Notes under the pieces: generated by a model
What the model was told of the DNA's origin: nothing
What the model saw: only the letters and a program-made list of their open reading frames with translations
Databases searched by the model: none
Source: Streptomyces sp. NRRL S-31
GTDB taxonomy: Bacteria > Actinomycetota > Actinomycetes > Streptomycetales > Streptomycetaceae
NCBI RefSeq assembly: GCF_000718775.1
Contig: NZ_JOCB01000109.1
Span: 1 to 51,059, forward strand
Reading direction: 5' to 3'
DNA: 51,059 nt
Position numbers and translations under genes: made by a program
Shown: piece after piece, positions 1 to 9,725 of the stretch
Numbering within the stretch: position 1 is the stretch's first letter
How the letters are laid out: every line of letters begins with the position of its first letter

Positions 1-696
1 GGCGCCCATCCGGCGGTAGGCGTCGGGGTTCTTCAGGAAGTCCACGACGTCGTTCAGCTCGCCCTCGACCTCGTCGATGCCGGCCACGTCGGCGAAGGTG
101 GTGCGCTTCTGCCCCGGCACCAGCTCCACCGGTTTCGGCGGCGCCTTGCGGCCGAGCATGCCGCCCGGGCCGCCGAGCCCCGCCCGCATCCGCCGCGCGA
201 TGAGCACCCACACGGCGATCAGCAGCAGCATCGGGGCCAGCGAGAGCAGCAGGTTGGCGAGGAAGCTCCGGTGCTGGACGACGGGCTCGGCCGTGACGTT
301 GACCTTGTGCTTGGTGAGGTTGGCCCACAGGTCGTCGTGGGCGAAGGACGGCCGCTCGGTGTTGAACTTGGTGTACCCGCCGCCGCCCTCGGGGTTCTTC
401 CGCTCCTTCTTGAGCTGGCCCTGGATGGAGTCGCCCTTGGCGTAGATCTTGTCGACGTTGCCGTCGGTCACCTGTCTGCTGAACTCGGTGTACGAGATCG
501 TCGGCTCGTTGGCCTGGTCGAAGTAGGACAGCACCAGGTTCGCGATCAGGTACACGATCAGCGCGGTGAGGATCAGCCGCCACCAGCCGCCCCCCATCCT
601 CCCCCCGCCGGACGGCTGTCGCTGCGGCTCCTCCGGGGCGCCCTCGGTACGCCAGGGCTGGTCCGGCGACTTGCGCGGCGGAGCGGGGTTGGTCAT
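1..696 (-). CDS. ftsH: ATP-dependent zinc metalloprotease FtsH, N-terminal part (truncated by window edge)
   Basis: The first 232 residues of an FtsH-type membrane AAA protease are present; the AAA ATPase core and the HEXXH protease domain lie beyond the window. The start is an ATG after a proline-rich cytoplasmic leader. A first membrane helix spans residues 38-58, then comes an extracytoplasmic region of about 85 residues (ISYTEFSRQV near 68-77), then a second membrane helix at 145-167. The segment TTFADVAGIDEVEGEL (199-214) is the characteristic lead-in to the FtsH AAA domain. It lies downstream of ffh on the same strand, separated by a strong hairpin. FtsH proteases degrade misassembled membrane proteins. 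From memory, Streptomyces has more than one ftsH and the copy next to ffh is the second one. The identification is firm; activity cannot be judged from this fragment. Confidence 0.93.
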   Translation of the reverse strand, partial: MTNPAPPRKSPDQPWRTEGAPEEPQRQPSGGGRMGGGWWRLILTALIVYLIANLVLSYFDQANEPTISYTEFSRQVTDGNVDKIYAKGDSIQGQLKKERKNPEGGGGYTKFNTERPSFAHDDLWANLTKHKVNVTAEPVVQHRSFLANLLLSLAPMLLLIAVWVLIARRMRAGLGGPGGMLGRKAPPKPVELVPGQKRTTFADVAGIDEVEGELNDVVDFLKNPDAYRRMGA

Positions 697-733
697 ACCC
701 GGACGGTACGACACCGGCCCGGCCCCGGCACGC

Positions 734-767
734 CCAGGGGCGCCCCTCCTGAAAGGGGCGCCCCTGG
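734..767 (-). terminator. Hairpin terminator between ffh and ftsH
   Basis: A perfect 14-bp inverted repeat (arms 734-747 and 754-767) with a 6-nt loop starts 20 nt past the ffh stop codon. It has no clear U-tract, as is common for Streptomyces terminators. It probably ends ffh transcription before ftsH. Confidence 0.7.
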
Positions 768-786
768 CACGGCGGAACGGGTCCGG

Positions 787-2337
787 TCAGCCCATGAACT
801 TCTTGAACTCGTCGGGCAGCTCGAAGTCCTCGCCGGCCTGCTGCGGCAGCCCGAAGGCGTTGCCGCCCTGCGCGGCGGCCTCGCGGCGCTGGGCCGCCTC
901 CAGCTCCTGCTGCCTGCGCTTCATCGGGTTGCCGGAACGCTGCTTGCCCTTGGCCTTCTTCTGCTGCTTCTTCTGCCGGCCGGGGCCGCCGCCCATGCCC
1001 GGGATGCCCGGCATACCCGGCATCCCGCCGCCCTGCGCCATGCGGGACATCATCTTGCGGGCCTCGAAGAACCGCTCGACCAGGTTCTTGACCGCGCTGA
1101 CCTCGACACCGGAACCCTTGGCGATGCGGGCGCGGCGGGAGCCGTTGATGATCGTCGGGTCCTGGCGCTCGGCCGGGGTCATCGACTTGATGATCGCGGC
1201 GGTGCGGTCGACGTCCCGCTCGTCCAGGTTGGCGATCTGGTCCTTGATCTGGCCCATGCCCGGGAGCATGCCGAGCAGCTTGCTGATGCTGCCCATCTTC
1301 CTGACCTGCTCCATCTGGGACAGGAAGTCGTCCAGGGTGAAGTCCTGGCCCTTCTTGGACGCCAGCTTCGAGGCCATCTTGGCGGCCTCTTCCTGGCTGA
1401 AGGTCTTCTCCGCCTGCTCGATCAAGGTGAGCAGGTCACCCATGTCGAGGATGCGGGAGGCCATCCGGTCCGGGTGGAACGCGTCGAAGTCGTCCAGCTT
1501 CTCGCCGTTCGACGCGAACATGATCGGCTTGCCGGTGATCTGCCGGATCGACAGGGCCGCGCCACCGCGGGCGTCACCGTCGAGCTTGGAGAGGACCACG
1601 CCGTCGAAGCCGACGCCGTCGCGGAACGCCTCGGCGGTGTTGACGGCGTCCTGACCGATCATCGCGTCGACGACGAACAGGATCTCGTCGGGGCGCACGG
1701 CGTCCCGGATGTCCGCGGCCTGCTGCATCATCTCGGTGTCGATGCCGAGGCGGCCGGCGGTGTCCACGATCACGATGTCGTGGACCTTGGACTTGGCGAA
1801 GTCGATGGAGTCCTGGGCGACCTTCACCGGGTCGCCGACGCCGTTGCCCGGCTCGGGCGCGTACACCGCGACGCCGGCGCGCTCGGCGACGACGGTCAGC
1901 TGGTTGACGGCGTTCGGGCGCTGGAGGTCACAGGCGACCAGCAGCGGGGAGTGGCCCTGCTCCTTCAGCCACCGGCCGAGCTTGCCCGCGAGGGTGGTCT
2001 TGCCGGCGCCCTGGAGACCGGCCAGCATGATCACGGTCGGCGGCTGCTTGGCGAAACGCAGCCGCCGGGTCTCGCCGCCGAGGATGGTGACCAGCTCGTC
2101 GTTGACGATCTTGAGGACCTGCTGGGCCGGGTTGAGGGCCTTGGAGACCTCGGCGCCCAGCGCCCTTTCCTTGACGTTCTTGATGAACGTCCGGACGACG
2201 GGCAGGGCGACGTCCGCCTCGAGGAGCGCGATACGGATCTCGCGCGCCGTGGCGTCGATGTCCGCCTCGGAGAGCCGTCCCTTGCCGCGCAGGTTCTTGA
2301 AAGTCGCTGACAGGCGATCGGAGAGAGTGTCGAACAC
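787..2337 (-). CDS. ffh: Signal recognition particle GTPase Ffh (SRP54)
   Basis: This 516-residue protein is the SRP54 homologue that binds signal sequences and 4.5S RNA and docks with FtsY to deliver nascent membrane proteins. The N domain covers about residues 1-95. The G domain shows G1 GLQGAGKTT (107-115), DTAGR (192-196) and SKLDGDARGG (250-259). A methionine-rich M domain follows with LLGMLPGMG and repeated GMPGMPGIPGM-type segments before a basic tail. The Met/Gly/Pro-rich and Lys/Gln-rich C-terminal extension (about 420-516) is normal for actinobacterial Ffh. The start is GTG, which fits the conserved opening MFDTLSDRL. glnD ends 84 nt upstream. Its partner ftsY lies about 7.4 kb away on the same strand. 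Confidence 0.97.
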   Translation of the reverse strand: MFDTLSDRLSATFKNLRGKGRLSEADIDATAREIRIALLEADVALPVVRTFIKNVKERALGAEVSKALNPAQQVLKIVNDELVTILGGETRRLRFAKQPPTVIMLAGLQGAGKTTLAGKLGRWLKEQGHSPLLVACDLQRPNAVNQLTVVAERAGVAVYAPEPGNGVGDPVKVAQDSIDFAKSKVHDIVIVDTAGRLGIDTEMMQQAADIRDAVRPDEILFVVDAMIGQDAVNTAEAFRDGVGFDGVVLSKLDGDARGGAALSIRQITGKPIMFASNGEKLDDFDAFHPDRMASRILDMGDLLTLIEQAEKTFSQEEAAKMASKLASKKGQDFTLDDFLSQMEQVRKMGSISKLLGMLPGMGQIKDQIANLDERDVDRTAAIIKSMTPAERQDPTIINGSRRARIAKGSGVEVSAVKNLVERFFEARKMMSRMAQGGGMPGMPGIPGMGGGPGRQKKQQKKAKGKQRSGNPMKRRQQELEAAQRREAAAQGGNAFGLPQQAGEDFELPDEFKKFMG

Positions 2338-2421
2338 GGCGCTCGCGGTCCTCGGGGTCGGTGACGGTCTTGTAGGAATCGCCCTCCAGGGTATCCCGGC
2401 GCCGGAGGCACCGGGGCAGGG

Positions 2422-4938
2422 TCATCCCCGCAGCGTCTCCTCCAGGGCCCGGGCCGTCGCCACCGCGTCCCGCTCGGGCAGGGGCGCCCCGGCTCCCGTG
2501 GTGACGTAGAACGCGTCGACCGCGTTGGCGCCCAGCGTGCTCACGTGCATGCTCCGCACCCGCACCGCCGCCTTCTCCAGGGCCGCGCCGATGCGGTGCA
2601 GCAGGCCCGGGGCGTCCTGGGCGCGGACCTCGATGACCGTGGCGTGCCGGGAGGCGGCCGGGGCGACGGTGACGCGGGGCGGCGGAGCGGGCCAGCCGCG
2701 GCGGCGGGGGTAGGCCGCGTCCCGTTCGGCGAGGCGGCCGGCGATGTCCAGGGAGCCGTCCAGGGCGCGGGCCAGGTCGGCGCGGAGCCGCGTCGCCTGG
2801 GGCAGGGAGCCGTACTCGGCAGCGACCCGCCAGTCGAGCAGGAGGATCGTGCCCTCGTCGTCCACGTCCCGCGGCAGCTCCAGGGCGCGCAGTTCCGCGG
2901 TGCGGACGGTGAGGCGGTGCACCGCGAGGACGCCGGCGACCGCGGGCAGCACGCCCGGCCGGTCGGGGACGGCGATGAGCAGTTCGACGCCCAGGGGCTC
3001 CGGATCGCCGGGCTGTTCCCCGTCCGGCGCCGGTTCGCTCCGGGCGCGCAGGGCGAGGACCGGGCCGCCGGTGCGATGGGCCTCGATGGCCAGGCGTTCC
3101 TGTTCGGCGGAGGGCGCGGCGGGCTCGGGTTCGCCGGGGGTGTCGCCGGCCAGGACGGCGGAGACCCGCCGGACGAGGTCGGTGACGAGGGAACCGCGCC
3201 AGGCGGACCAGGCGGCCGGGCCGGTCGCGAGGGCGTCCGCCTCGGTGAGGGCGTGCAGCAGCTCCAGGGTGTTCTGGGTGCCGACCGCCTCGGCGACCGA
3301 GCGGACGGTGGCGGGGTCGTCCAGGTCGCGGCGGGTCGCCGTCTCGACGAGGAGCAGGTGGTGGCGGACGAGGGTGGTCAGCACGGTGACGTCGGCGCGG
3401 TCGAAGCCGATCCGGGCGGCGACGTCCTTGGCGATGATCTCGCCGGCCACCGAGTGGTCGCCGGGCCAGCCCTTGCCGATGTCGTGCAGCAGCGCGGCGA
3501 CCAGGAGCAGGTCGGGGCGGCCGACCCGGCGGGTGAGCGCGGAGGCGCGGACGGCGGTCTCGATCAGGTGCCGGTCGACGGTCCAGAGGTGGACCGCGTT
3601 GCGCTGGGGGCGGCAGCGGACCCGTTCCCAGTCCGGGATCAGGCGGCTGACCAGGTCTTCCGCCTCCAGTGCCTCCCAGACGTCGATGGTGGGGCGGCCG
3701 GAGCCGAGCAGGGTGACCAGCTGTTCGCGGGCCTCGGCGGGCCAGGGGGTGGGCAGCGGGCGCGCGGTGGCGGCCAGGCGCCGTACGGCGTGCGGGGAGA
3801 GCGGCAGGCCGGCCTGGGCGGCGGCGGCCGCGGCGCGCAGCGGGAGCACGGGGTCGCGTTCGGGGCGGGCGGTGCGGGCGAGCACGACCTCGCCGTCCTG
3901 TTCCACCACCCCCTCGGCCAGCGGTGACCGTTCGGCGGTCGGCTTGCCGCCGCTCCACATGGCGCGCAGGCGCGGCCGGACGGCGCGGGAACGCAGCACG
4001 CGCCCCACTTCGCGCCAGGTGACGTCACTGGCGTACGAGATGACCCGCGCCGACTCGTAGACCTGCCGCAGCAGGGTGTCGGCGTCCAGCACCCCCAGCC
4101 CGGCGGCCACCTGGTCCTGTTCCTGGAGGGCGAGCCGGTCGGTGGCGCGGCCGGTGGCCAGGTGGAGGGCGTCCCGTACGTCGAGCAGCCGGCGGCGGGC
4201 GTCGTCCAGTCCCTCGCGCGGGGCGTCGGCGAGCCAGGAGGCGGCGACGGCGCGCAGGGCGGTGGCGTCGCGCAGGCCGCCGCGGGCCTCCTTGAGGTCG
4301 GGTTCCAGCAGGTAGCGGAGTTCTCCCTGGCGTGCGGCGCGCTCCGCGCACAGGTCCCGCAGTTCGGGCAGGCGCCTGGGGGCCTGGTTGCGCCAGTCGG
4401 CGAGGGCGGTGGTGCGCAGGCCGGCGGTGAGCCGGGGGTCGCCGGCGAGGTGGCGGGCGTCCAGCAGGCCGAGGTGGACCTTCAGGTCCTCGGCGGCCGT
4501 CCTGCGGGCCTCGGCGGGGGTGCGGACGGAGTGGTCCAGGGAGAGGCCGAGGTCCCAGACGGGGTACCAGAGCCGGTCGGCGAGGGCGGCGACCGCGCCG
4601 GGATCGGAGCCGTCGTGCAGCAGGACCAGGTCGAGGTCGCTGCGCGGGGACAGCTCCCCGCGGCCGTAGCCGCCGACGGCGACGAGCGAGACGCCGGACG
4701 GCGGGCCCTCCCCCCGCCCGTCGGCGCCCTCGCCCGGCGGGCGCTCCGTTCCTGCCCGTCCCTCCCGGCGCACCGCCGTGGTGAACAGCCCCGCGAGCCA
4801 GTCGTCGGTCAGTTCGGCGAGGGCCGTACGGCGCGACGGCCCGGACCGCGCCTCCTCGGTGAGGAGGCGCAGCCGGGCCGCCGCGTAGCCGCCGGGTCCC
4901 GAGCCTTCCGTCCCTGTGCGCGTTCCCGTACCCGTCAC
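2422..4938 (-). CDS. glnD: PII uridylyl/adenylyl-transferase GlnD
   Basis: This 838-residue protein modifies the PII signal protein. In Streptomyces GlnD is known to adenylylate GlnK at Tyr51 rather than uridylylate it. The nucleotidyltransferase signature GGYGRGELSPRSDLDL lies at 89-104. An HD-type hydrolase centre (AALLHDIGKG) ends near 490. Two ACT-type sensor domains fill about the last 170 residues (ELLIAVPDRPGVL and IEVRAQDAPGLL), probably for glutamine sensing. The GTG start is preceded by AGGAG. It is the last gene of amtB-glnK-glnD, 28 nt after glnK, and is expected to follow nitrogen control through GlnR. Confidence 0.95.
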   Translation of the reverse strand: MTGTGTRTGTEGSGPGGYAAARLRLLTEEARSGPSRRTALAELTDDWLAGLFTTAVRREGRAGTERPPGEGADGRGEGPPSGVSLVAVGGYGRGELSPRSDLDLVLLHDGSDPGAVAALADRLWYPVWDLGLSLDHSVRTPAEARRTAAEDLKVHLGLLDARHLAGDPRLTAGLRTTALADWRNQAPRRLPELRDLCAERAARQGELRYLLEPDLKEARGGLRDATALRAVAASWLADAPREGLDDARRRLLDVRDALHLATGRATDRLALQEQDQVAAGLGVLDADTLLRQVYESARVISYASDVTWREVGRVLRSRAVRPRLRAMWSGGKPTAERSPLAEGVVEQDGEVVLARTARPERDPVLPLRAAAAAAQAGLPLSPHAVRRLAATARPLPTPWPAEAREQLVTLLGSGRPTIDVWEALEAEDLVSRLIPDWERVRCRPQRNAVHLWTVDRHLIETAVRASALTRRVGRPDLLLVAALLHDIGKGWPGDHSVAGEIIAKDVAARIGFDRADVTVLTTLVRHHLLLVETATRRDLDDPATVRSVAEAVGTQNTLELLHALTEADALATGPAAWSAWRGSLVTDLVRRVSAVLAGDTPGEPEPAAPSAEQERLAIEAHRTGGPVLALRARSEPAPDGEQPGDPEPLGVELLIAVPDRPGVLPAVAGVLAVHRLTVRTAELRALELPRDVDDEGTILLLDWRVAAEYGSLPQATRLRADLARALDGSLDIAGRLAERDAAYPRRRGWPAPPPRVTVAPAASRHATVIEVRAQDAPGLLHRIGAALEKAAVRVRSMHVSTLGANAVDAFYVTTGAGAPLPERDAVATARALEETLRG

Positions 4939-4966
4939 CGAGCGACTCCTGTCCTGTTGCCCCTGC

Positions 4967-6715
<1,749 letters not shown>

Positions 6716-6743
6716 TTATGCGCCACGAGACTGGCGCAGCGCG

Positions 6744-6781
6744 GTTTCCGTGGAAGCCCCTCGATGTTTCGCCGGGGTGAC
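6744..6781 (-). promoter_or_regulatory. GlnR-type operator upstream of amtB-glnK-glnD
   Basis: On the minus strand four 5-bp boxes lie exactly 6 bp apart: GTCAC (6777-6781), GAAAC (6766-6770), GGGCT (6755-6759) and GAAAC (6744-6748). This matches the published Streptomyces GlnR layout a1-b1-a2-b2; only the third box is degenerate. The amtB operon is a known GlnR target in S. coelicolor. Confidence 0.85.
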
Positions 6782-6972
6782 GAAGACGCCGTGCGTGTTA
6801 CGCGTCGGTGAAGTGCGAGATGTCCGGCCGCGCGCTCGTTATCGTGGCGCGACCTTCCCTTGGGGGACGGGGAACCGGCCGCGGCGGGCCTCTCGATGAC
6901 CTGGCATGGGGGAGCCGAGTCGGGCAGTTCGGGAGGCCCGGCCGCGGCCGGGGCTGGTGGTGGCGGGAGTGG
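6782..6972. other. Intergenic region between nsdA and the amtB operator
   Basis: No gene is supported here. It holds the distal amtB promoter side and the 3' flank of nsdA. A perfect 16-bp GC-only palindrome (6937-6952) lies 21 nt past the nsdA stop codon and could act as its terminator. Confidence 0.5.
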
Positions 6973-8451
6973 TCAGACCGCTTCGGCGGCCTCCGGAAGG
7001 TCGACTGTGAGCTTGTCGGAGAGGTCGACGACGACGGCGAGGTCGCCGTGGTCGCGTACGGCTGTGTCGACCGTCTTCCGGATACGGGTGTTCACCCGCT
7101 CGGAGCGGACCTTCTTGGCCACCTCCATGGCGCGGACCGCGTACTCCGTGCTGCGCTCGGGTTCCCGCTGGAGCAGTTGCACGGTGGCCATGCCGATCAG
7201 GTTGAGCGCGTAGGACCGCTGGTGCTCGGTGTCCTCGGCGAACAGCTCCACGGCCCGCCGCATCAGGGGCTCGGCGAGGGAGGCGTAGGTGGGGCTGCGG
7301 CCCGCGACGTAGGCGAGGTCGCGGAAGGAGTGGGAGTTCTCGCCGTACAGCTCGGCCTCGGAGAAGAAGCGGATCCAGTCGGGGTCCGGCTCGTCCCACT
7401 CGTCGGCCTCGGCGAAGGTGTCCTCGGCCATCCGGACCGCGCGCTTGGTCTTGCCGGGCTGGCCCATGTTGGCGTAGGCGCGGGCCTCCATCGCATACAG
7501 CATGGACTGGGTGCGCGGGCTCGCGCAGTCCCGGCTGCCGTACTGGGCGAGGTGGATCAACTCCAGGGCGTCCTCGGGCCGGCCCAGGTGGATCATCTGG
7601 CGGCTCATGCTGGACAGGATGTAGGAGCCGAGCGGCTTGTCGCCCGCCTCCTTGGCCGCGTGCAGGGCGAGCACGAAGTACTTCTGCGCGGTCGGCTGGA
7701 GACCGACGTCGTACGACATCCAGCCGGCCAGTTCCGCCAGCTCGGCGGCGATCTGGAAGAGCTTGCGGGTGGTGGCCTCAGGCTGGGGCTCCTGGAGCAG
7801 GTCGGTGACCTCGTGCAGCTGGCCGACGACCGCCTTGCGGCGCAGCCCGCCGCCGCACTGGGCGTCCCACTGCCGGAACATGCGGGTGGTGGACTCCAGC
7901 AGCTCCAGCTCGGGCCGGGACAGCCGGCCGGGGCGGCGCGCGTCCGGCTCGGGCACGGGCTCGGCCGGGGCTGCGGGGGCCGGGGTGGGCACGAGCCAGC
8001 GCTGCATGGGCTCGACGAGGGTGGGGCCGGCGGCCAGGCCGAGCGAGGTCCCGAGGAAGCCGCGCCGGGCGAGCATCAGGTCGCTGCGGGAGAACTCGCC
8101 GAGCAGGGCGACCGTCTGCGGTCCGGTCCACGGCAGGTCGACACCGGAGGCGGCGGGCGACTGCCGGGCGGCCCGCAGGCCGAGGTCCTCGATGGAGACC
8201 ACACAGCCGAAGCGCTCGGAGAACAGCTCGGAGAGGATGCGCGGGATCGGCTCGCGCGGGTTCTCCCCGTCGAGCCAGCGGCGCACCCGCGAGGTGTCGG
8301 TGGAGATGTGGTTGGCACCCAACTGGCGTGCCCGGCGGTTCACTTGGCGGGCCAGCTCGCCCTTGGACCAGCCGCTGCGCACGAACCACGAGCCGAGCAG
8401 CTCGTTGGGGCGCTTGTCAGCGTTCGTCCCGCCACCGCCGTTGCCGCCCAC
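6973..8451 (-). CDS. nsdA: NsdA-type negative regulator of development and antibiotic production (TPR protein)
   Basis: This 492-residue protein matches NsdA as I remember it (SCO5582), a negative regulator of aerial growth and antibiotic synthesis in S. coelicolor. The N-terminal part (GSWFVRSGWSKGELARQVN, then RVRRWLDGENPREPIPRIL) resembles a helix-turn-helix domain. A linker rich in Pro and Ala follows, then helical TPR-like repeats from about residue 180 to the end (for example AELAGWMSYDVGLQPTAQKYF and RAYANMGQPGKTKRAVR). I chose the GTG giving MGGNGGGG, with a GGGGGC element upstream, over a TTG 15 codons further up. The position between amtB and the prim-pol gene agrees with the S. coelicolor order. 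Confidence 0.85.
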   Translation of the reverse strand: MGGNGGGGTNADKRPNELLGSWFVRSGWSKGELARQVNRRARQLGANHISTDTSRVRRWLDGENPREPIPRILSELFSERFGCVVSIEDLGLRAARQSPAASGVDLPWTGPQTVALLGEFSRSDLMLARRGFLGTSLGLAAGPTLVEPMQRWLVPTPAPAAPAEPVPEPDARRPGRLSRPELELLESTTRMFRQWDAQCGGGLRRKAVVGQLHEVTDLLQEPQPEATTRKLFQIAAELAELAGWMSYDVGLQPTAQKYFVLALHAAKEAGDKPLGSYILSSMSRQMIHLGRPEDALELIHLAQYGSRDCASPRTQSMLYAMEARAYANMGQPGKTKRAVRMAEDTFAEADEWDEPDPDWIRFFSEAELYGENSHSFRDLAYVAGRSPTYASLAEPLMRRAVELFAEDTEHQRSYALNLIGMATVQLLQREPERSTEYAVRAMEVAKKVRSERVNTRIRKTVDTAVRDHGDLAVVVDLSDKLTVDLPEAAEAV

Positions 8452-8907
8452 TGGAACGCCCCCAATCCTGAGACCACTCGCCGTCGAGTGCGCCAAGCCC
8501 TATCAGAATGCCGGTAAATACGGTCTCCCGTCCGCCGGTTCTCACCCTTCGAACGAGACGACGGCTTGCCTCCGGCATACCCACGAGTGCGCCGCCTCCG
8601 GGGCCCGTGCACTCACAGTAATCCCACGATCACCCGTCCAGCCACGGGGATCCCAGAAACGCCACCATTCGCCACCCCTTCGAATGAACTCCCGGTCAGC
8701 CACCCACGGTTCACTTGACAGAGGGCGCGCGGAGGTCGGCGGAGCGATGCGCGCGGGGGCGCGTGATTCCCGGTATGCCACCCGGTGCGCTTCAAGGCGC
8801 CGCCTTGTCCGCATCGCCGCCCGGGCAGGCGGAGCCGTAGCGTTACGTTCCGCTTCCGTCTCGCTCCGTGTCGTAACCACCGGCGCGCAGGACCCGTTGG
8901 AGGGAGC
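8452..8907. other. Divergent promoter region, nsdA / prim-pol gene
   Basis: This 456-nt gap separates two divergent genes. It is less GC-rich than its surroundings and several open frames across it lack codon bias and Shine-Dalgarno sequences, so I call no gene. Both promoters must lie here. An isolated TTGACA occurs on the plus strand (around 8715) without a convincing -10 partner. I cannot assign start sites. Confidence 0.5.
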
Positions 8908-9564
8908 ATGGGTTTCACGATCGGCGGCATGCGCGAGATCCGTTCCGGCACGCGTCGGCGCGGACGCCTGGCGGAGTGCACCGCCGTGGCCGAGTTCACC
9001 GGGCTGTGGGGCTGGGACGTGGTGCCGGGGGCGCGGGCCGCCGGGGGCGCCTGTTCGTGCGGGCGGTCCGACTGCGCGGCGCCGGGCGCGCACCCGCTGG
9101 AGTTCGCGCCGCCCGTACCGGCCGGGGCCACGCTGGACGAGGTGAGCAAGACCTGGGCCGGGTTCCCGGGGGCGGCGGTGATGCTGCCGGTCGGGCGGGC
9201 CTTCGACGTCATCGAGGTCTCGGAGCCGGCCGGCCAGCGCGCCCTGGTCCGGCTGGAGCGCATGGGTCTCCCGCTCGGTCCGGTCATCGCCACCCCGGAC
9301 GGCCGGGCCCACTTCCTCGTCGCGCCCGGCGCCGCCGCCGACCTCCCCCGGCTGCTCTACCGCATGGGCTGGGACGACCCGGCCGCGCTGGACCTGCGCG
9401 GTCTCGGCCCCGGCGCGCACATCACCGCGCCGCCCTCCGACCGGGGCGGTCTCGGCCCGGTGCGCTGGCTGCGCCCGCCCGCGCTGGACTCGGCGACCCG
9501 TCCGCCGGCGGCACGCCTGCTGCTGGGCACGCTGGCGTACCTGGCCCACCGGTCGCGCGCGTAG
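8908..9564 (+). CDS. Stand-alone bifunctional primase/polymerase (prim-pol) N-terminal-like protein
   Basis: This 218-residue protein resembles the prim-pol domain found at the N terminus of plasmid and phage replication proteins, but has no helicase part. The family hallmark CSCGRSDCAAPGAHP (C49, C51, C56) is present. The catalytic hDhD position reads FDVIEV (99-104), so the second acidic residue is Glu rather than Asp. A conserved His lies in DGRAHF (H135). The ATG follows GGAGGGAG at ideal spacing. Related single-domain proteins occur at this locus in other Streptomyces; their role is unknown to me. It could be a degenerate nucleic-acid binder rather than an enzyme. Confidence 0.75.
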   Translation: MGFTIGGMREIRSGTRRRGRLAECTAVAEFTGLWGWDVVPGARAAGGACSCGRSDCAAPGAHPLEFAPPVPAGATLDEVSKTWAGFPGAAVMLPVGRAFDVIEVSEPAGQRALVRLERMGLPLGPVIATPDGRAHFLVAPGAAADLPRLLYRMGWDDPAALDLRGLGPGAHITAPPSDRGGLGPVRWLRPPALDSATRPPAARLLLGTLAYLAHRSRA

Positions 9565-9661
9565 CCGGTCGCGGGGCCTCCAGGGCGGGCGCGACGCGGG
9601 GGCGCCCGGCGCGAAGAGGTGTGCGGCAGGCGTACGGCGGCGTGCGGTGGTGAAAAGGCGA

Positions 9662-9697
9662 AGCGCCCGCCCCCATTGCACCTGGGGGGCGGGCGCT
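9662..9697. terminator. Bidirectional terminator between the prim-pol gene and ftsY
   Basis: A perfect 13-bp inverted repeat (9662-9674 and 9685-9697) with a 10-nt loop lies between the convergent ends of the two genes, about 30 nt past the ftsY stop codon. Confidence 0.75.
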
Positions 9698-9725
9698 CCT
9701 GGGCGGCCGCTGTGTCCAGTGACCG

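Noticed and set aside
271..2310. 679-residue open frame on the plus strand
   Set aside because: It is antisense to ffh and ftsH, repetitive in Leu/Gly/Val/Asp, and explained by GC-rich third positions of the real genes.
8613..9293. Minus-strand frame of 226 residues over the nsdA/prim-pol gap
   Set aside because: It mostly shadows the prim-pol gene and shows no coding pattern in the gap.
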